Source: an uncultured Phascolarctobacterium sp. (GTDB taxonomy: Bacteria; Bacillota; Negativicutes; Acidaminococcales; Acidaminococcaceae). Taken from it: a stretch of 64,000 nt of DNA. Below, in pieces: positions 1 through 8,215 of this stretch. Positions within the stretch are counted from its first letter, which is position 1. Each line of letters opens with the position of its first letter. The position numbers were made by a program, and so were the translations under genes. A model generated the notes under the pieces. It made no database searches. It saw nothing but the letters and a program-made list of their open reading frames with translations, and had not been told where the DNA came from. The stretch covers positions 47,617-111,616 of the forward strand of contig NZ_CAKPTG010000008.1 of assembly GCF_934190775.1 (NCBI RefSeq). The letters are read 5' to 3'.

Positions 1-142
1 CCGGACGGCCTAAATGCATGCATCTCAGCCCATCGGCTCCAAGACCATCTTCAATGTCACCACCTGCTCCCTCTCGCACCAGAATGAAGGCTCTCTTCGC
101 CAGGCTCGTACATTTACTCTTCTCGCCCGTTATTAAGTTATG
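1..142 (-). promoter_or_regulatory. Probable T-box leader RNA, 5' part (target gene off the left edge)
   Basis: Read on the minus strand from about 142 down, the sequence has the order of T-box stem I elements: GAAGAGTAA (K-turn region), AGAGAGCC, GGTGCGAGAG and TTGGAGCC. A well-spaced promoter lies just upstream. A T-box leader senses uncharged tRNA and lets transcription proceed into an aminoacyl-tRNA synthetase or amino-acid gene. The antiterminator and terminator and the target gene would lie left of base 1. The specifier codon cannot be fixed from this part: TGC (Cys) and GCA (Ala) both fall in the right stretch, near 20-30. It resembles the clear Trp T-box near 52.4 kb. Confidence 0.55.
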
Positions 143-148
143 TGCAAA

Positions 149-177
149 ATGATACAACATACATACTCAGTTGTCAA
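149..177 (-). promoter_or_regulatory. Sigma-A promoter of the T-box transcript
   Basis: On the minus strand, TTGACA (177-172) is followed after exactly 17 bases by TATCAT (154-149). Transcription would start near 142, at the 5' end of the T-box-like leader. Confidence 0.65.
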
Positions 178-237
178 CAAAAATTGTTATATTTCTCGTG
201 GGAAAAGAAAGTACCAAGATTTTTGTAAATGATATTA

Positions 238-272
238 CAAAAATACGGAAAGCAGCAGCGTGCTTTCCGTAG
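238..272 (-). terminator. Rho-independent terminator
   Basis: On the minus strand a perfect 10-bp stem (TACGGAAAGC/GCTTTCCGTA, 271-244) is followed by a run of T. It lies directly after the stop of the AstE-like fragment. Confidence 0.8.
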
Positions 273-277
273 AAAAA

Positions 278-532
278 TTAATCGCCATAGGCTAGAATTG
301 GATTTTCTTTTTTTATATCTAATGTCGCCACTACCATGAGCACTACGCCGTCTAATTTAGCATAATACTCATGCAACACGTTGCCAAACAAATCGCGGAT
401 TTTGCCCAGCTTCTGCCCCTTATGCACTTTGTCCTCACGCGACACAAAGGCATACCATCGCCAGGAAGCATCTGCATCAAGATATTCACCCTTAGTAATG
501 CGCTTAATTGGTGCAGTTCTTTTCACTATCAT
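278..532 (-). pseudogene. C-terminal remnant of an AstE/AspA-type (M14) deacylase
   Basis: The 84-residue product matches only the C-terminal beta-barrel-like part of succinylglutamate desuccinylase/aspartoacylase proteins: a HKGQKLGKIRDLFGN stretch, then LDGVV and a final ILAYGD. The zinc-binding catalytic domain, about 200-250 residues in the family, is absent, and only 53 bases separate the fragment from the upstream transporter gene. I read it as the tail of a gene whose 5' part was lost. It is followed by a good terminator, so it may still be transcribed with the solute-binding protein gene. Whether the fragment is translated is unknown. Confidence 0.6.
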
Positions 533-585
533 AAAATCGACATGGAGAACATAGCCTGTTGCTTCCTAAAAATCTGCACTTCATA

Positions 586-2166
586 TTAATTTGCAGGCTG
601 CCAGTCTTTCGTGAGCCAATAGAAATCGCAAGCCTGAATGTTGGCATTAGCAACCTTGCTAGAGCTTACAATATTAGTCTGCGGATGTCCATAGATAATC
701 GTTGCCGCATCATCGAGCAAAATCTTTTGCATATCAATGATATACTGGCGGCGCTTGCTTTCATCAAATTCACTAATATATTGATCACCCAAGGCATCAT
801 ATTTAGCATTACTATAGCCAGAGCCATTTTGTGGATTGGAACCATTCACATTAGTACGCCAATACATATTCATAAAGTTTATGGGTGAGCCAGCCTGCTC
901 AGACAAAATATTAGAAATAAGCAAATCATATTTGCCACTTGTACCAATGCTATCAAGCACATTATAGTCTACAGCCTTAATATTGATTTTAATACCAACC
1001 TTCTTCGCATCAGCCTGAGTTGCCTCTGCAAAAATAGGCAATTCGGCACGGCTGGTATAGATAACATACTCAAGCTCTAAGTTTTTGCCATCCTTATCTA
1101 CAAAACCATCTCCATCACTATCTTTCCAACCAGCCTCAGCAAGCAACTGTTTTGCACGCTCAACATTATAAGTGTTCGGATCTTTTAGTTCATTATAACC
1201 AAAATCCAAAGTCGGCGGCATAGCAGGCCCACCAGGAACAAAGGTATTATGCAGCAAAGTCTTGCAGTAAGTAGGGCGGTCCAGTGCAGATAACAGAGCT
1301 TGTCTTACACGCAGATCTGCTAAAGGCCTGCCCTCATTAACATTCATTCTAGCCAAGCAATCACGAATAGACGCCATTTCACTTACATGATAACCTTTTT
1401 TATCTCTAAAGAGCGGCATATCACCATAAGCTACATTAACAGCAACATCTATCTCTCCCTTTTGCAGCGCCATAGCCCTGGTATTGGGATCATTAACAGA
1501 AGGAATCTCCACAGTATCATAGGGTACCTTGCCATCCCAGTAATTAGGATTAGCCTTCATGACAGCCTTATTCTGGTTGAAAGATTCCACTATATATGGA
1601 CCTGTGCAGATAGGTCCCATGCGCAAAATGTCTCTATCCTTAACGCTCGTATCAACGATAACAAAATAAGGATCACCTAAAACTCCAGGCAGACCAGGAG
1701 TCGGCTTCGTGGTTTTAATAATCAGATTCTGTCCTTCTGCCTTCATAGAAGCAATCTGCGCCCAGGTTTTTGCTTCTAAAGATTTATCAATAGTTCTTTG
1801 AATGGAAGACATGCAGGCTTCAGCAGTAACCTTGTTACCATTCGAAAATTTTGCTTTATCATTAATTTTGAAGGTCCAGGTAAGCTTGTCGTCGGCAACC
1901 GACCAGCTTTCGGCAATCCAAGGCTTCACATTCATTTTTTCATCAAATTTAATCAAAGTCTCGCCTAAGCCATAACGCGTCAGCGCCCAGCCAACAGCAT
2001 GGTTCGTAGGCTCAAGATTATCGGCAAAGTTTACCACACCAAATTTTAAAACCTTATTACCAGACGCCTTAGCATCATCAGACTTACTGCCTCCGCAACC
2101 AGCTAAAGACAACGCCATAACAGCAGCAAGAGCCGTTGCTGAAAAATTTTTCCAAGTTAACTTCAT
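586..2166 (-). CDS. ABC transporter substrate-binding lipoprotein, family 5 (peptide/nickel type)
   Basis: The product of about 526 residues begins with a lipoprotein signal peptide ending in a lipobox (LSLAGC, then GGSKSDD). The body has the layout of SBP_bac_5 proteins such as OppA and NikA, including the ANPNYWDG block after an Asn-Lys-rich stretch. It should sit on the outer face of the cytoplasmic membrane and bind an oligopeptide or a similar ligand. The start at 2166 is chosen because AAGGAG lies seven bases upstream; an in-frame ATG at 2187 has no such site. No permease or ATPase gene is next to it, so it probably works with a transporter encoded elsewhere. The downstream neighbour is only a remnant. 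Confidence 0.9.
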   Translation of the reverse strand: MKLTWKNFSATALAAVMALSLAGCGGSKSDDAKASGNKVLKFGVVNFADNLEPTNHAVGWALTRYGLGETLIKFDEKMNVKPWIAESWSVADDKLTWTFKINDKAKFSNGNKVTAEACMSSIQRTIDKSLEAKTWAQIASMKAEGQNLIIKTTKPTPGLPGVLGDPYFVIVDTSVKDRDILRMGPICTGPYIVESFNQNKAVMKANPNYWDGKVPYDTVEIPSVNDPNTRAMALQKGEIDVAVNVAYGDMPLFRDKKGYHVSEMASIRDCLARMNVNEGRPLADLRVRQALLSALDRPTYCKTLLHNTFVPGGPAMPPTLDFGYNELKDPNTYNVERAKQLLAEAGWKDSDGDGFVDKDGKNLELEYVIYTSRAELPIFAEATQADAKKVGIKINIKAVDYNVLDSIGTSGKYDLLISNILSEQAGSPINFMNMYWRTNVNGSNPQNGSGYSNAKYDALGDQYISEFDESKRRQYIIDMQKILLDDAATIIYGHPQTNIVSSSKVANANIQACDFYWLTKDWQPAN

Positions 2167-2247
2167 ACACATACTCCTTTCAAACATTCATTCTAAGATA
2201 GATATAAAAATAACAATCTATGCTATTAGAACTTTTATTGCACTAAC

Positions 2248-2276
2248 ATTATAGCACTTGCGATTCTAAATTTCAA
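2248..2276 (-). promoter_or_regulatory. Promoter of the family-5 SBP gene
   Basis: Minus strand TTGAAA (2276-2271), 17-base spacer, TATAAT (2253-2248). It lies about 80 bases upstream of the start codon and just after the TetR gene terminator. Confidence 0.65.
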
Positions 2277-2297
2277 GGTGTAATTTAGATTTTTGCC

Positions 2298-2330
2298 AAA
2301 AAAATATAGCAGCTGAAGAATGCTGCTATA
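2298..2330 (-). terminator. Terminator of the TetR gene
   Basis: Minus strand hairpin TATAGCAGC/GCTGCTATA followed by seven T. It begins a few bases after the TetR stop codon. Confidence 0.8.
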
Positions 2331-2337
2331 AAATCTT

Positions 2338-2976
2338 TCAAGTCAAAAGACCTGCCAAAACAACCTTGAGATAGGCAACAAACTGCGGTATAAATTCTCT
2401 TGTACCATAGCCAATTTCATAGAAAATAGTTATGTTATTAGCTTTTTTATATTCACAACTTGCAGGATAGAGTACCAAAGCAAAGCTGTTCTCTAAATTT
2501 ATAAAGAGAATGGCTTGCTCTGCATCAAGCTGTGGTAAAGCAACCCTTGCTACAGCCGCCAAGCGACAATAATCAACATGCATTTGCTGCCTAAATTCCT
2601 TATGCTGTTCATCGCTCGCTCCTGCTAAAATTATCGTATTCGTAATAGAAAAAATAGACAGCAGGCGCTCATGCCTTAGCAGCATAGCCGCCCATTTTTG
2701 ACAAAAAGCATCCAGATCATCAATAGGAGCTGTAAAGCTTACCTCTGCATCTGCCACCATCTGCCTGATTTCCTGCATGAGAATCAGTAAAAAAATATCC
2801 TCTTTACAAGAAAAGTAATTATATAAATTTATTCTGCTGAAATTGAGATTTAAGGCAATTTTACTAAAAGTAATCTTATCATAGCCAATCTCATCATACA
2901 GTTTTATCGTGGCATCTATTATCTGCTGCACTCTTTCCTGTTTCTCTTTTTCTCCATGCGCTCTTAAAAAACTCAT
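2338..2976 (-). CDS. TetR/AcrR family transcriptional regulator
   Basis: The 212-residue protein has a typical N-terminal TetR helix-turn-helix in residues 12-60, ending in SRINLYNYFSCKEDIF, which matches the family's recognition helix and following segment. The C-terminal ligand domain is not one I recognise. An AGGAG-type site lies upstream of the ATG. The gene has its own terminator, and the next gene downstream is the solute-binding lipoprotein, a plausible but unproven target. Confidence 0.85.
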   Translation of the reverse strand: MSFLRAHGEKEKQERVQQIIDATIKLYDEIGYDKITFSKIALNLNFSRINLYNYFSCKEDIFLLILMQEIRQMVADAEVSFTAPIDDLDAFCQKWAAMLLRHERLLSIFSITNTIILAGASDEQHKEFRQQMHVDYCRLAAVARVALPQLDAEQAILFINLENSFALVLYPASCEYKKANNITIFYEIGYGTREFIPQFVAYLKVVLAGLLT

Positions 2977-2994
2977 CTTTCTCCTCTAAATTCT

Positions 2995-3380
2995 TTAATC
3001 ATATTCTTCATTCAGCTTTTTGCATAGCATCGTCAGTCCGCCCAGCGTCCAGAAGCACAAGCCCATCTGCGTATTAAAATACACGTGGTCAGTCAGGCCG
3101 CCGACGATAATGCCCACCGTCGCCAGCACATAGCCGCGTCCCATCGCCTTCAGCCAAAGGCTGCGACCGTGATAAGCAAGCCTCCAGGCGGCAGGCAGGA
3201 AAATTCCCCACCAGACAACAAGAAACGCCAGCAGACCATGCGCACCCGTAACATGTACGGTTTTGATTTTTTGCTTAGGATTGCCCAGCTAGCGCAAAAG
3301 ACCTTCAATGCGCTCCATACCTAATTTAATAGCAAACTTGCCCGGCTGTCTAAATACGCCAGGCTCTCTGTATAATTCAT
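2995..3380 (-). pseudogene. Decayed fusion: folC 5' end joined to the 3' end of an O-antigen ligase-like gene
   Basis: From an ATG at 3380 the minus strand reads MNYTESLAYLDS. After one frame shift near 3340 it continues as GKFAIKLGMERIEGLLR, an in-frame TAG, then LGNPKQKIKTVHVTG, which is the N-terminus of folylpolyglutamate synthase FolC up to its P-loop. At about 3244 the match stops abruptly. The same frame continues as a hydrophobic tail (LLAFLVVWWGIFLP ... GGLTDHVYFNTQMG) to a stop at 2995, typical of the C-terminus of an O-antigen ligase/polymerase. The two genes would have lost everything between them. A frame shift and a stop make this non-functional. Confidence 0.6.
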
Positions 3381-3430
3381 TGTGCTTACGTCTCCATAAT
3401 TTTTCTTGACACTATATTATAACATATTAT

Positions 3431-3724
3431 CTAATTCTTGCCAGCAAACGTTTCCGCAGCTTTATAAACTCTGCCAGCTTCTATATCAGCATAACCCTTT
3501 GCCAACTTGTCATGTAGCTGCGCATTAGTCATCATATCAGCATTAACTGCCACAGGTGCTTTAGGCAGCGTAACAGAAAACGGTATTCCGCCCGTAAGAA
3601 CAATCTGATTCAAGTACATCGTTATAGCAGTCGACATTGGTACGCCAAGTTTGCTTAATACTTCTTCAGCCTTTTCCTTAACATCAGGATTAACGCGTAA
3701 ATTTAAAGTTGCAGTTTTTTCCAT
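3431..3724 (-). CDS. RelB/DinJ-type antitoxin, apparently without a toxin
   Basis: The product of 97 residues starts MEKTATLNLRVNPDVKEKAEE and continues with LGVPMSTAITMYLNQIV, the ribbon-helix-helix pattern of RelB/DinJ antitoxins. The ATG at 3724 has GGGAGG seven bases upstream, so the longer reading frame starting at 3766 is unlikely. In the family the toxin gene (RelE/YafQ) normally follows at once, but downstream here there is only the folC scar. It may be an orphan, a regulator, or may pair with a distant toxin. Confidence 0.75.
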   Translation of the reverse strand: MEKTATLNLRVNPDVKEKAEEVLSKLGVPMSTAITMYLNQIVLTGGIPFSVTLPKAPVAVNADMMTNAQLHDKLAKGYADIEAGRVYKAAETFAGKN

Positions 3725-3840
3725 TATTATCGCCTCCCAAGATAATTGTAACGCTTTTAACGTCACAATTCAAACAAAAAAATAAGTGCCAGAAACCTTG
3801 TCCTTGATTAGGTCAAGACCCCAACACTTATTATAGAACC

Positions 3841-3900
3841 AAAAAAGCTGCCGCAGGCAGGTTCCGTCACCATAAGTAACAGAACAAGCCTGCAGCAGCT
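3841..3900 (-). terminator. Terminator after efp
   Basis: Minus strand GCTGCTGCAGGC pairs with GCCTGCGGCAGC across a loop of about 29 bases and is followed by six T. It lies 20 bases after the efp stop. Confidence 0.75.
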
Positions 3901-3922
3901 GCTGCGTAATTCTTAATTAAAA

Positions 3923-4480
3923 TTAAGCGCGGGAAATGTAGTCGCCGGTTCTGGTATCGATAGCCAGAACGTCGCCCTCGTTGATGAACAGAGGAACCTT
4001 AACAACATAGCCGGTATCCATGGTAGCATTCTTGCTGCCGCCGGTAGCGGTATCGCCTTTGATGCCGGGTTCGGTTTCAACTACGGTCAGTTCTACAGTG
4101 TTCGGCAGGTCAACGCCCAGTACACGGTTGTCATAAATCATGATTTTAACATCCATGTTCTCTTTCAGGAAGTTCAGTGCGCTGCCCAGAGTTTCTTTGC
4201 TCAGCTCGGTTTGTTCGTAGGTTTCATTGTCCATGAATACATACATGCCGTCGGATTCATACAGATATTGCATTTCGCGACGGTCGATGTGAGCCTTCGG
4301 CAGACGCTCGCCTGCGTTGAAGGTACGCTCAACTACAGCACCGGTGCACAGGTTACGCATTTTTGCACGTACGAAAGCAGCACCCTTACCAGGTTTTACG
4401 TGTTGGAATTCAACAACCTGCCAAGCGTCGCCATCGATGGTAACAGTTACGTTGGTTTTAAATTCGTTTGTGGAAATCAT
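3923..4480 (-). CDS. efp: Elongation factor P
   Basis: The 185-residue protein has the usual EF-P length and three beta-barrel domains. The N-terminal KOW-like domain carries the VKPGKGAAFVRAKMRNL block that holds the conserved basic residue at the tip of the loop reaching into the ribosomal P site. The C-terminus keeps the GDVLAIDTRTGDYISR signature. EF-P relieves stalling at consecutive prolines. The gene follows the aminopeptidase P-like gene by 26 bases, the common pepP-efp arrangement in Firmicutes, and both probably share a transcript. Confidence 0.97.
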   Translation of the reverse strand: MISTNEFKTNVTVTIDGDAWQVVEFQHVKPGKGAAFVRAKMRNLCTGAVVERTFNAGERLPKAHIDRREMQYLYESDGMYVFMDNETYEQTELSKETLGSALNFLKENMDVKIMIYDNRVLGVDLPNTVELTVVETEPGIKGDTATGGSKNATMDTGYVVKVPLFINEGDVLAIDTRTGDYISRA

Positions 4481-4506
4481 TGGAAGCCCTCCTATAAATT
4501 TAAATA

Positions 4507-5580
4507 TTAGACAATTTCAATAAGCTGCTTTTTGACACCGTTCAAGGCTCTTGCCCCATCCTCTGTCAAAACAACAGTATCTTCTATACGTACCCCGCCT
4601 TTACCGGGAATGTATATACCGGGTTCAATAGTGAAGATCATGCCTGTCTGCAGCACCGTAGCGCCACGCTTGTTGATCATAGGCATTTCGTGGATTTCCA
4701 GGCCTACACCGTGACCTGTTCCATGCACATAATAATCGCCGTAGCCGCAGGCGGTAATGCTGTCACGCACGATAGCGTCAAGCTCTCTGCCGGTCATGCC
4801 TGCTTCGGCAGCCTTCAGGCCCTTGCGCTGTGCTTCTTCAACTATAGTATAAATTTCCTGCTGCCAGGAATTTGCCAGGCCAACTACTAATGTACGCGTC
4901 ATATCGGAATGATATCCCTTATAGACGGCGCCGAAGTCAAATGTAATAAAATCACCGACCTCGATAACCTTGTCGGATGCCATGCCATGCGGCAAAGCAC
5001 TGCGTACGCCGGAAGCTACAATCGTATCAAAGGAAGTCTTTTCGCTTCCCAAGGCACGCATATAGTATTCCAAGCGGCCTGCCAGACTGCGCTCGGTACA
5101 GCCGGGCTTGATATCCTCCAGCAGATGGATAAAGGCTTCGTCAGCAATGCTGGCAGCCTTCAGCAGGATGTCCAGCTCTTTCTTATCCTTAATCATGCGG
5201 ATATCGCTGAAATCAATGCTCTGCATATATGTTTCGCCCAAAAGCTCGTGCAGCACAGTATAATCATCATAGCTGTAATACGCTCCGTCAAAGCCTACTA
5301 CCTGCGCTTGGGCATTCTTTGCCAAATCTGCGGCGGCAGCCCAGATGCTGTGCGCACCTGTCGGAGTATACTCCAACACCTTGAAGAACTTCATTTCGTT
5401 TCTGGCCTGCTCTGTATAACGGCCATCCGTAATCAGCACGCCCTGTTGTCTGTCCAGATACAGCAGACTGGAATCTCCTGTAAAGCCGGTCAGATAACGG
5501 ATTGTGGTAACATCCTTAATAATGACACTGTCTACCTGCAGCTTGGCCATATGCTCCAAAACTCTATTGATACGCGTCAT
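4507..5580 (-). CDS. Xaa-Pro aminopeptidase-like M24 peptidase
   Basis: The 357-residue protein has an N-terminal creatinase-type domain (residues 1-130) and a C-terminal pita-bread M24 domain. The metal-binding residues are visible: the Asp of DFGAVYKGYHSDMTRT, the His in HGTGHGVGLEIHE, and the Glu residues in EPGIYIPG and VRIEDTV. It probably removes N-terminal residues before proline in the cytoplasm. A ribosome binding site lies before the ATG at 5580. It is the first gene of a two-gene unit with efp. Confidence 0.92.
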   Translation of the reverse strand: MTRINRVLEHMAKLQVDSVIIKDVTTIRYLTGFTGDSSLLYLDRQQGVLITDGRYTEQARNEMKFFKVLEYTPTGAHSIWAAAADLAKNAQAQVVGFDGAYYSYDDYTVLHELLGETYMQSIDFSDIRMIKDKKELDILLKAASIADEAFIHLLEDIKPGCTERSLAGRLEYYMRALGSEKTSFDTIVASGVRSALPHGMASDKVIEVGDFITFDFGAVYKGYHSDMTRTLVVGLANSWQQEIYTIVEEAQRKGLKAAEAGMTGRELDAIVRDSITACGYGDYYVHGTGHGVGLEIHEMPMINKRGATVLQTGMIFTIEPGIYIPGKGGVRIEDTVVLTEDGARALNGVKKQLIEIV

Positions 5581-5710
5581 GATATTACCCTCTTTCCATA
5601 AAACTGATGATAGCTATGAATCACCTAAATATTTTACCACTCATTTGCAAAACTTTCAACTATTATCTTTGCTAAGGCACTTTTTTTGTTAACTTTGTAG
5701 CATAACCAGC

Positions 5711-5756
5711 AAAAAAGCAGGCCGTTAACACCGCCCCCAGCGTTGTCGGCCTGCCC
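5711..5756 (-). terminator. Terminator after the 2-hydroxyacid dehydrogenase gene
   Basis: Minus strand stem GCAGGCCG/CGGCCTGC with extra pairing AACGCT/GGTGTT inside, followed by six T. It lies about 20 bases after the stop. Confidence 0.8.
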
Positions 5757-5777
5757 TTTCAAAGACATACGTTAAAA

Positions 5778-6740
5778 TTATTTACATTCTGCAGCAGCAA
5801 TGCCTTCTGCGGTTTTGATGTTCTTGCGTACATCGTCGCAGCATTTGTGGAAGTTTGCCAGCTCCTCGGCAGTCAGAGGCAGCTCCAGCACACGCTCTGC
5901 GCCGTTTTTGCCCAGCAGTACAGGAACGCCTACAAAGACATCCTTTTCGCCGTATTCGCCGTCAAGCAGCATGGAAGCAGGCATAATGCGTTGCTCGTCG
6001 TTGAAAATGCAGCGTACCATACGTGCTGCGGTAGAACAGATGCCGTATTCGGTGCAGTGCTTGCCGCTGTAGGTTACCCAGCCGCCGCCGATAGCGCGTT
6101 TTTGCAGCTCCGGTTTGTCAAAAGCGAATTTAGGATCCTCGTGCTCCAGAGAGCTTAAGGGAATGCCGTTGAAGTTTACGCAGGACCATGCAGCCATTTG
6201 GGAAGCACCGTGCTCGCCAATCATGTAAGCGCTGATGGATTGCGGAGAAATGCCGGTCTGCAGGGATAAAGCAGATACCAGACGGGAGGTATCCAGACCG
6301 GTACCGGTGCCGATTACATGGCCTTTCGGCAGGCCGCTTTCGCGATAAAGGATGTTGGTGATAACATCGCAAGGATTGGTGATGTTAACAATGAAGCCGT
6401 TGAAGCCGCTGGCCATAACCTTGTGGATATAACCTTTAACCTGTGCTGCGGTAAAGGTAAGCTCGTCCAAACGGTCACCGCTGGCAACCAGGTCGATATC
6501 GCCGATGCAGTTTACGATAGCGTCGCAGTCGCCCAAGTCAGCGTAGGTACCGCCGTTGATTTTTACATCATGCGGGCAATACAGAATTGCGTCGCGCAGG
6601 TCCTGTACCTCGGCAGCCAGCTTGGATTCTTTCGGGTCCACCAGTACCAGCTCGGCAGCAATGCCCTGAATAGCCAGGCTGTACGCAACGTGAGCACCAA
6701 CGTGACCTAAACCGATAATACCAACTTTTCTTGTTTTCAT
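5778..6740 (-). CDS. L-2-hydroxyacid dehydrogenase of the LDH family (L-2-hydroxyisocaproate type)
   Basis: The 320-residue protein begins with an NAD-binding Rossmann motif (GIIGLGHVGAHVA). It has the LDH/MDH catalytic set: an NITNPCDVITN segment, GTGTGLDTSRL (substrate-binding Arg and the Asp of the relay) and IGEHGAS (catalytic His). The spacing and wording are closest to L-2-hydroxyisocaproate dehydrogenases rather than to classical lactate dehydrogenase. It would interconvert 2-oxo acids and L-2-hydroxy acids with NAD(H), as used in amino-acid fermentation. It follows a LarA-type racemase gene by 33 bases, so the pair can handle both enantiomers. The exact substrate cannot be read from the sequence. 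Confidence 0.85.
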   Translation of the reverse strand: MKTRKVGIIGLGHVGAHVAYSLAIQGIAAELVLVDPKESKLAAEVQDLRDAILYCPHDVKINGGTYADLGDCDAIVNCIGDIDLVASGDRLDELTFTAAQVKGYIHKVMASGFNGFIVNITNPCDVITNILYRESGLPKGHVIGTGTGLDTSRLVSALSLQTGISPQSISAYMIGEHGASQMAAWSCVNFNGIPLSSLEHEDPKFAFDKPELQKRAIGGGWVTYSGKHCTEYGICSTAARMVRCIFNDEQRIMPASMLLDGEYGEKDVFVGVPVLLGKNGAERVLELPLTAEELANFHKCCDDVRKNIKTAEGIAAAECK

Positions 6741-6773
6741 AATTAAGTTCCCCCCAAATTTTTCTTTAATATT

Positions 6774-8072
6774 TTATTTGTCCAAAATAGGCAGCGTAGC
6801 CGAAGCATGGCCCATAATGGTAATATTGTAATCCTTTTTGCCCTGCTCTGCAAGTTTTTCCTGAGCCAGATCCCAGGCCTCCTGCAAGGATGCGCAGGGA
6901 ATATGACCGGTCTTGCGGACAAAATCGAAGTTCTCCGGACGTGTTACCAGATAAGCGGTTACATCGTTGACAATGCAGCGCGCCTTGAAGGCAACAAAGG
7001 CCGGAATAGTGAAATTGGCACGAATATCCTTTTCAAACTGCTCCATATCGTTACGGCTGAAGCAGTCCGTAAAAATAGCAGGCTCCTTAATATCCGGGCA
7101 GTCCAAAGTGAAAATCATGATGCCGCCGTGCTTAACCGCAAACTGTGCGTTCATGTGGCACTTGGTAGCCTGATACAGATTAAGGTCCTTGGGATAACCG
7201 CCGGCGGAAGCAATTACTACATCAGCAAGCTGTTTGATGTGTACGCCTGCCATAGCCAGCAAATCCTTGCAGCCCTTCTGCCATGCCTCGTACCAATGGC
7301 CTGCAACAACCTCGCTAATTTCTCCGTCCGGAGTAAACACAGTGTTCACCAGAAAATCCGGCTCCAGCAGCTTGCAGGATTCATACATATCCTGATGAAT
7401 AGGATTGCCCTCGAGCAGACTTGCATCACAGGACTTGTTGCAGCCTGCGCCTTCTACCGGAGACATAGTCATGCAATGGTTCTTCATAATGCTGTCATAT
7501 GCCGCTACGCCCGGCATAACAGCCTTGCGTCCGCCGCCGAAGCCGGCAAAAGGATGCAGTGTTACGGCACCGGTCAGAATAACTCTGTCAGCGTTGGCAA
7601 CATATTTGCTGATAGCAACATCGTTGCCGAAGGAGGTTTTGCCCAGCAGCACCATATCCTCGCTCTTGCGGGAGTCATGCTGAACAATTTTCAGACGGCG
7701 CACCATCTCCTCGCCGCAAACGGTGATATCCTCTTCATGTGTATGACCGCGGTGGGTACCGGTAGCAACAATAACAGTGATGTCCTCGTCCTTTACGCCC
7801 ACACTGTTCAGCTCGGCCACAATAACCGGCAGAAATTCGGACGTGCCGCACAGACGGGTGATATCGCTGATGACAATGGTTACAGTTTCGCCTGCATGCA
7901 CAATTTCGCGCAGAGGCTTGGTACCGATCGGGTTACGGATTGCTTCGGTAGTAGCGGCAACAACGTCCTCGCAGACGCTGGATTCATTGCCGTGTATATC
8001 ATATATAACGCGCTCCTCGGGGAGCAGTACCTCTTCCTGTCGTTTGCCTATAGGCAGAAAGTATTTTTTCAT
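6774..8072 (-). CDS. LarA-type nickel-pincer 2-hydroxyacid racemase
   Basis: The 432-residue protein has the family's usual length. It carries TGTHRGHT near residue 107 and HPFAGFGGGRKAVMPG near residue 170; the second block contains the histidine and the lysine that hold the pyridinium-thioamide nickel cofactor in lactate racemase. Members of the family racemise or epimerise 2-hydroxy acids. GGAGGG lies before the ATG at 8072, and a promoter sits about 30 bases upstream. No larB, larC or larE cofactor genes are in the window, so the cofactor must be made elsewhere. Co-transcription with the dehydrogenase suggests a shared 2-hydroxyacid substrate. Confidence 0.85.
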   Translation of the reverse strand: MKKYFLPIGKRQEEVLLPEERVIYDIHGNESSVCEDVVAATTEAIRNPIGTKPLREIVHAGETVTIVISDITRLCGTSEFLPVIVAELNSVGVKDEDITVIVATGTHRGHTHEEDITVCGEEMVRRLKIVQHDSRKSEDMVLLGKTSFGNDVAISKYVANADRVILTGAVTLHPFAGFGGGRKAVMPGVAAYDSIMKNHCMTMSPVEGAGCNKSCDASLLEGNPIHQDMYESCKLLEPDFLVNTVFTPDGEISEVVAGHWYEAWQKGCKDLLAMAGVHIKQLADVVIASAGGYPKDLNLYQATKCHMNAQFAVKHGGIMIFTLDCPDIKEPAIFTDCFSRNDMEQFEKDIRANFTIPAFVAFKARCIVNDVTAYLVTRPENFDFVRKTGHIPCASLQEAWDLAQEKLAEQGKKDYNITIMGHASATLPILDK

Positions 8073-8103
8073 CGATATCCCTCCATTTGAAAAAACTAAC
8101 TCT

Positions 8104-8132
8104 ATTATACATGAAATCAGCTAAATATACAA
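8104..8132 (-). promoter_or_regulatory. Promoter of the racemase-dehydrogenase operon
   Basis: Minus strand TTGTAT (8132-8127), 17-base spacer, perfect TATAAT (8109-8104). Confidence 0.6.
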
Positions 8133-8158
8133 GCTAAGAGTAAAACTGTAAAGAAAAT

Positions 8159-8187
8159 TCAGCCTTTGTCCAAAATTGTGTTATAAT
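8159..8187 (+). promoter_or_regulatory. Possible flavodoxin promoter
   Basis: A perfect TATAAT (8182-8187) lies about 30 bases before the flavodoxin ATG. The -35 position (8159-8164) matches the consensus poorly, so only the -10 is supported. Confidence 0.4.
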
Positions 8188-8215
8188 ATTACTATATGAA
8201 AGCGAGGTTCCCATT

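Noticed and set aside
1..140. Possible 5S rRNA fragment
   Set aside because: The sequence does not follow 5S conserved segments; the order of motifs and the upstream promoter fit a T-box leader better.
3085..3324. A 79-codon plus-strand frame
   Set aside because: It lies opposite the folC/O-antigen-ligase scar and has no recognisable features.
6807..8090. A 427-codon plus-strand frame opposite the racemase gene
   Set aside because: Antisense shadow of a high-quality LarA-family gene; it has no family features and no ribosome binding site.
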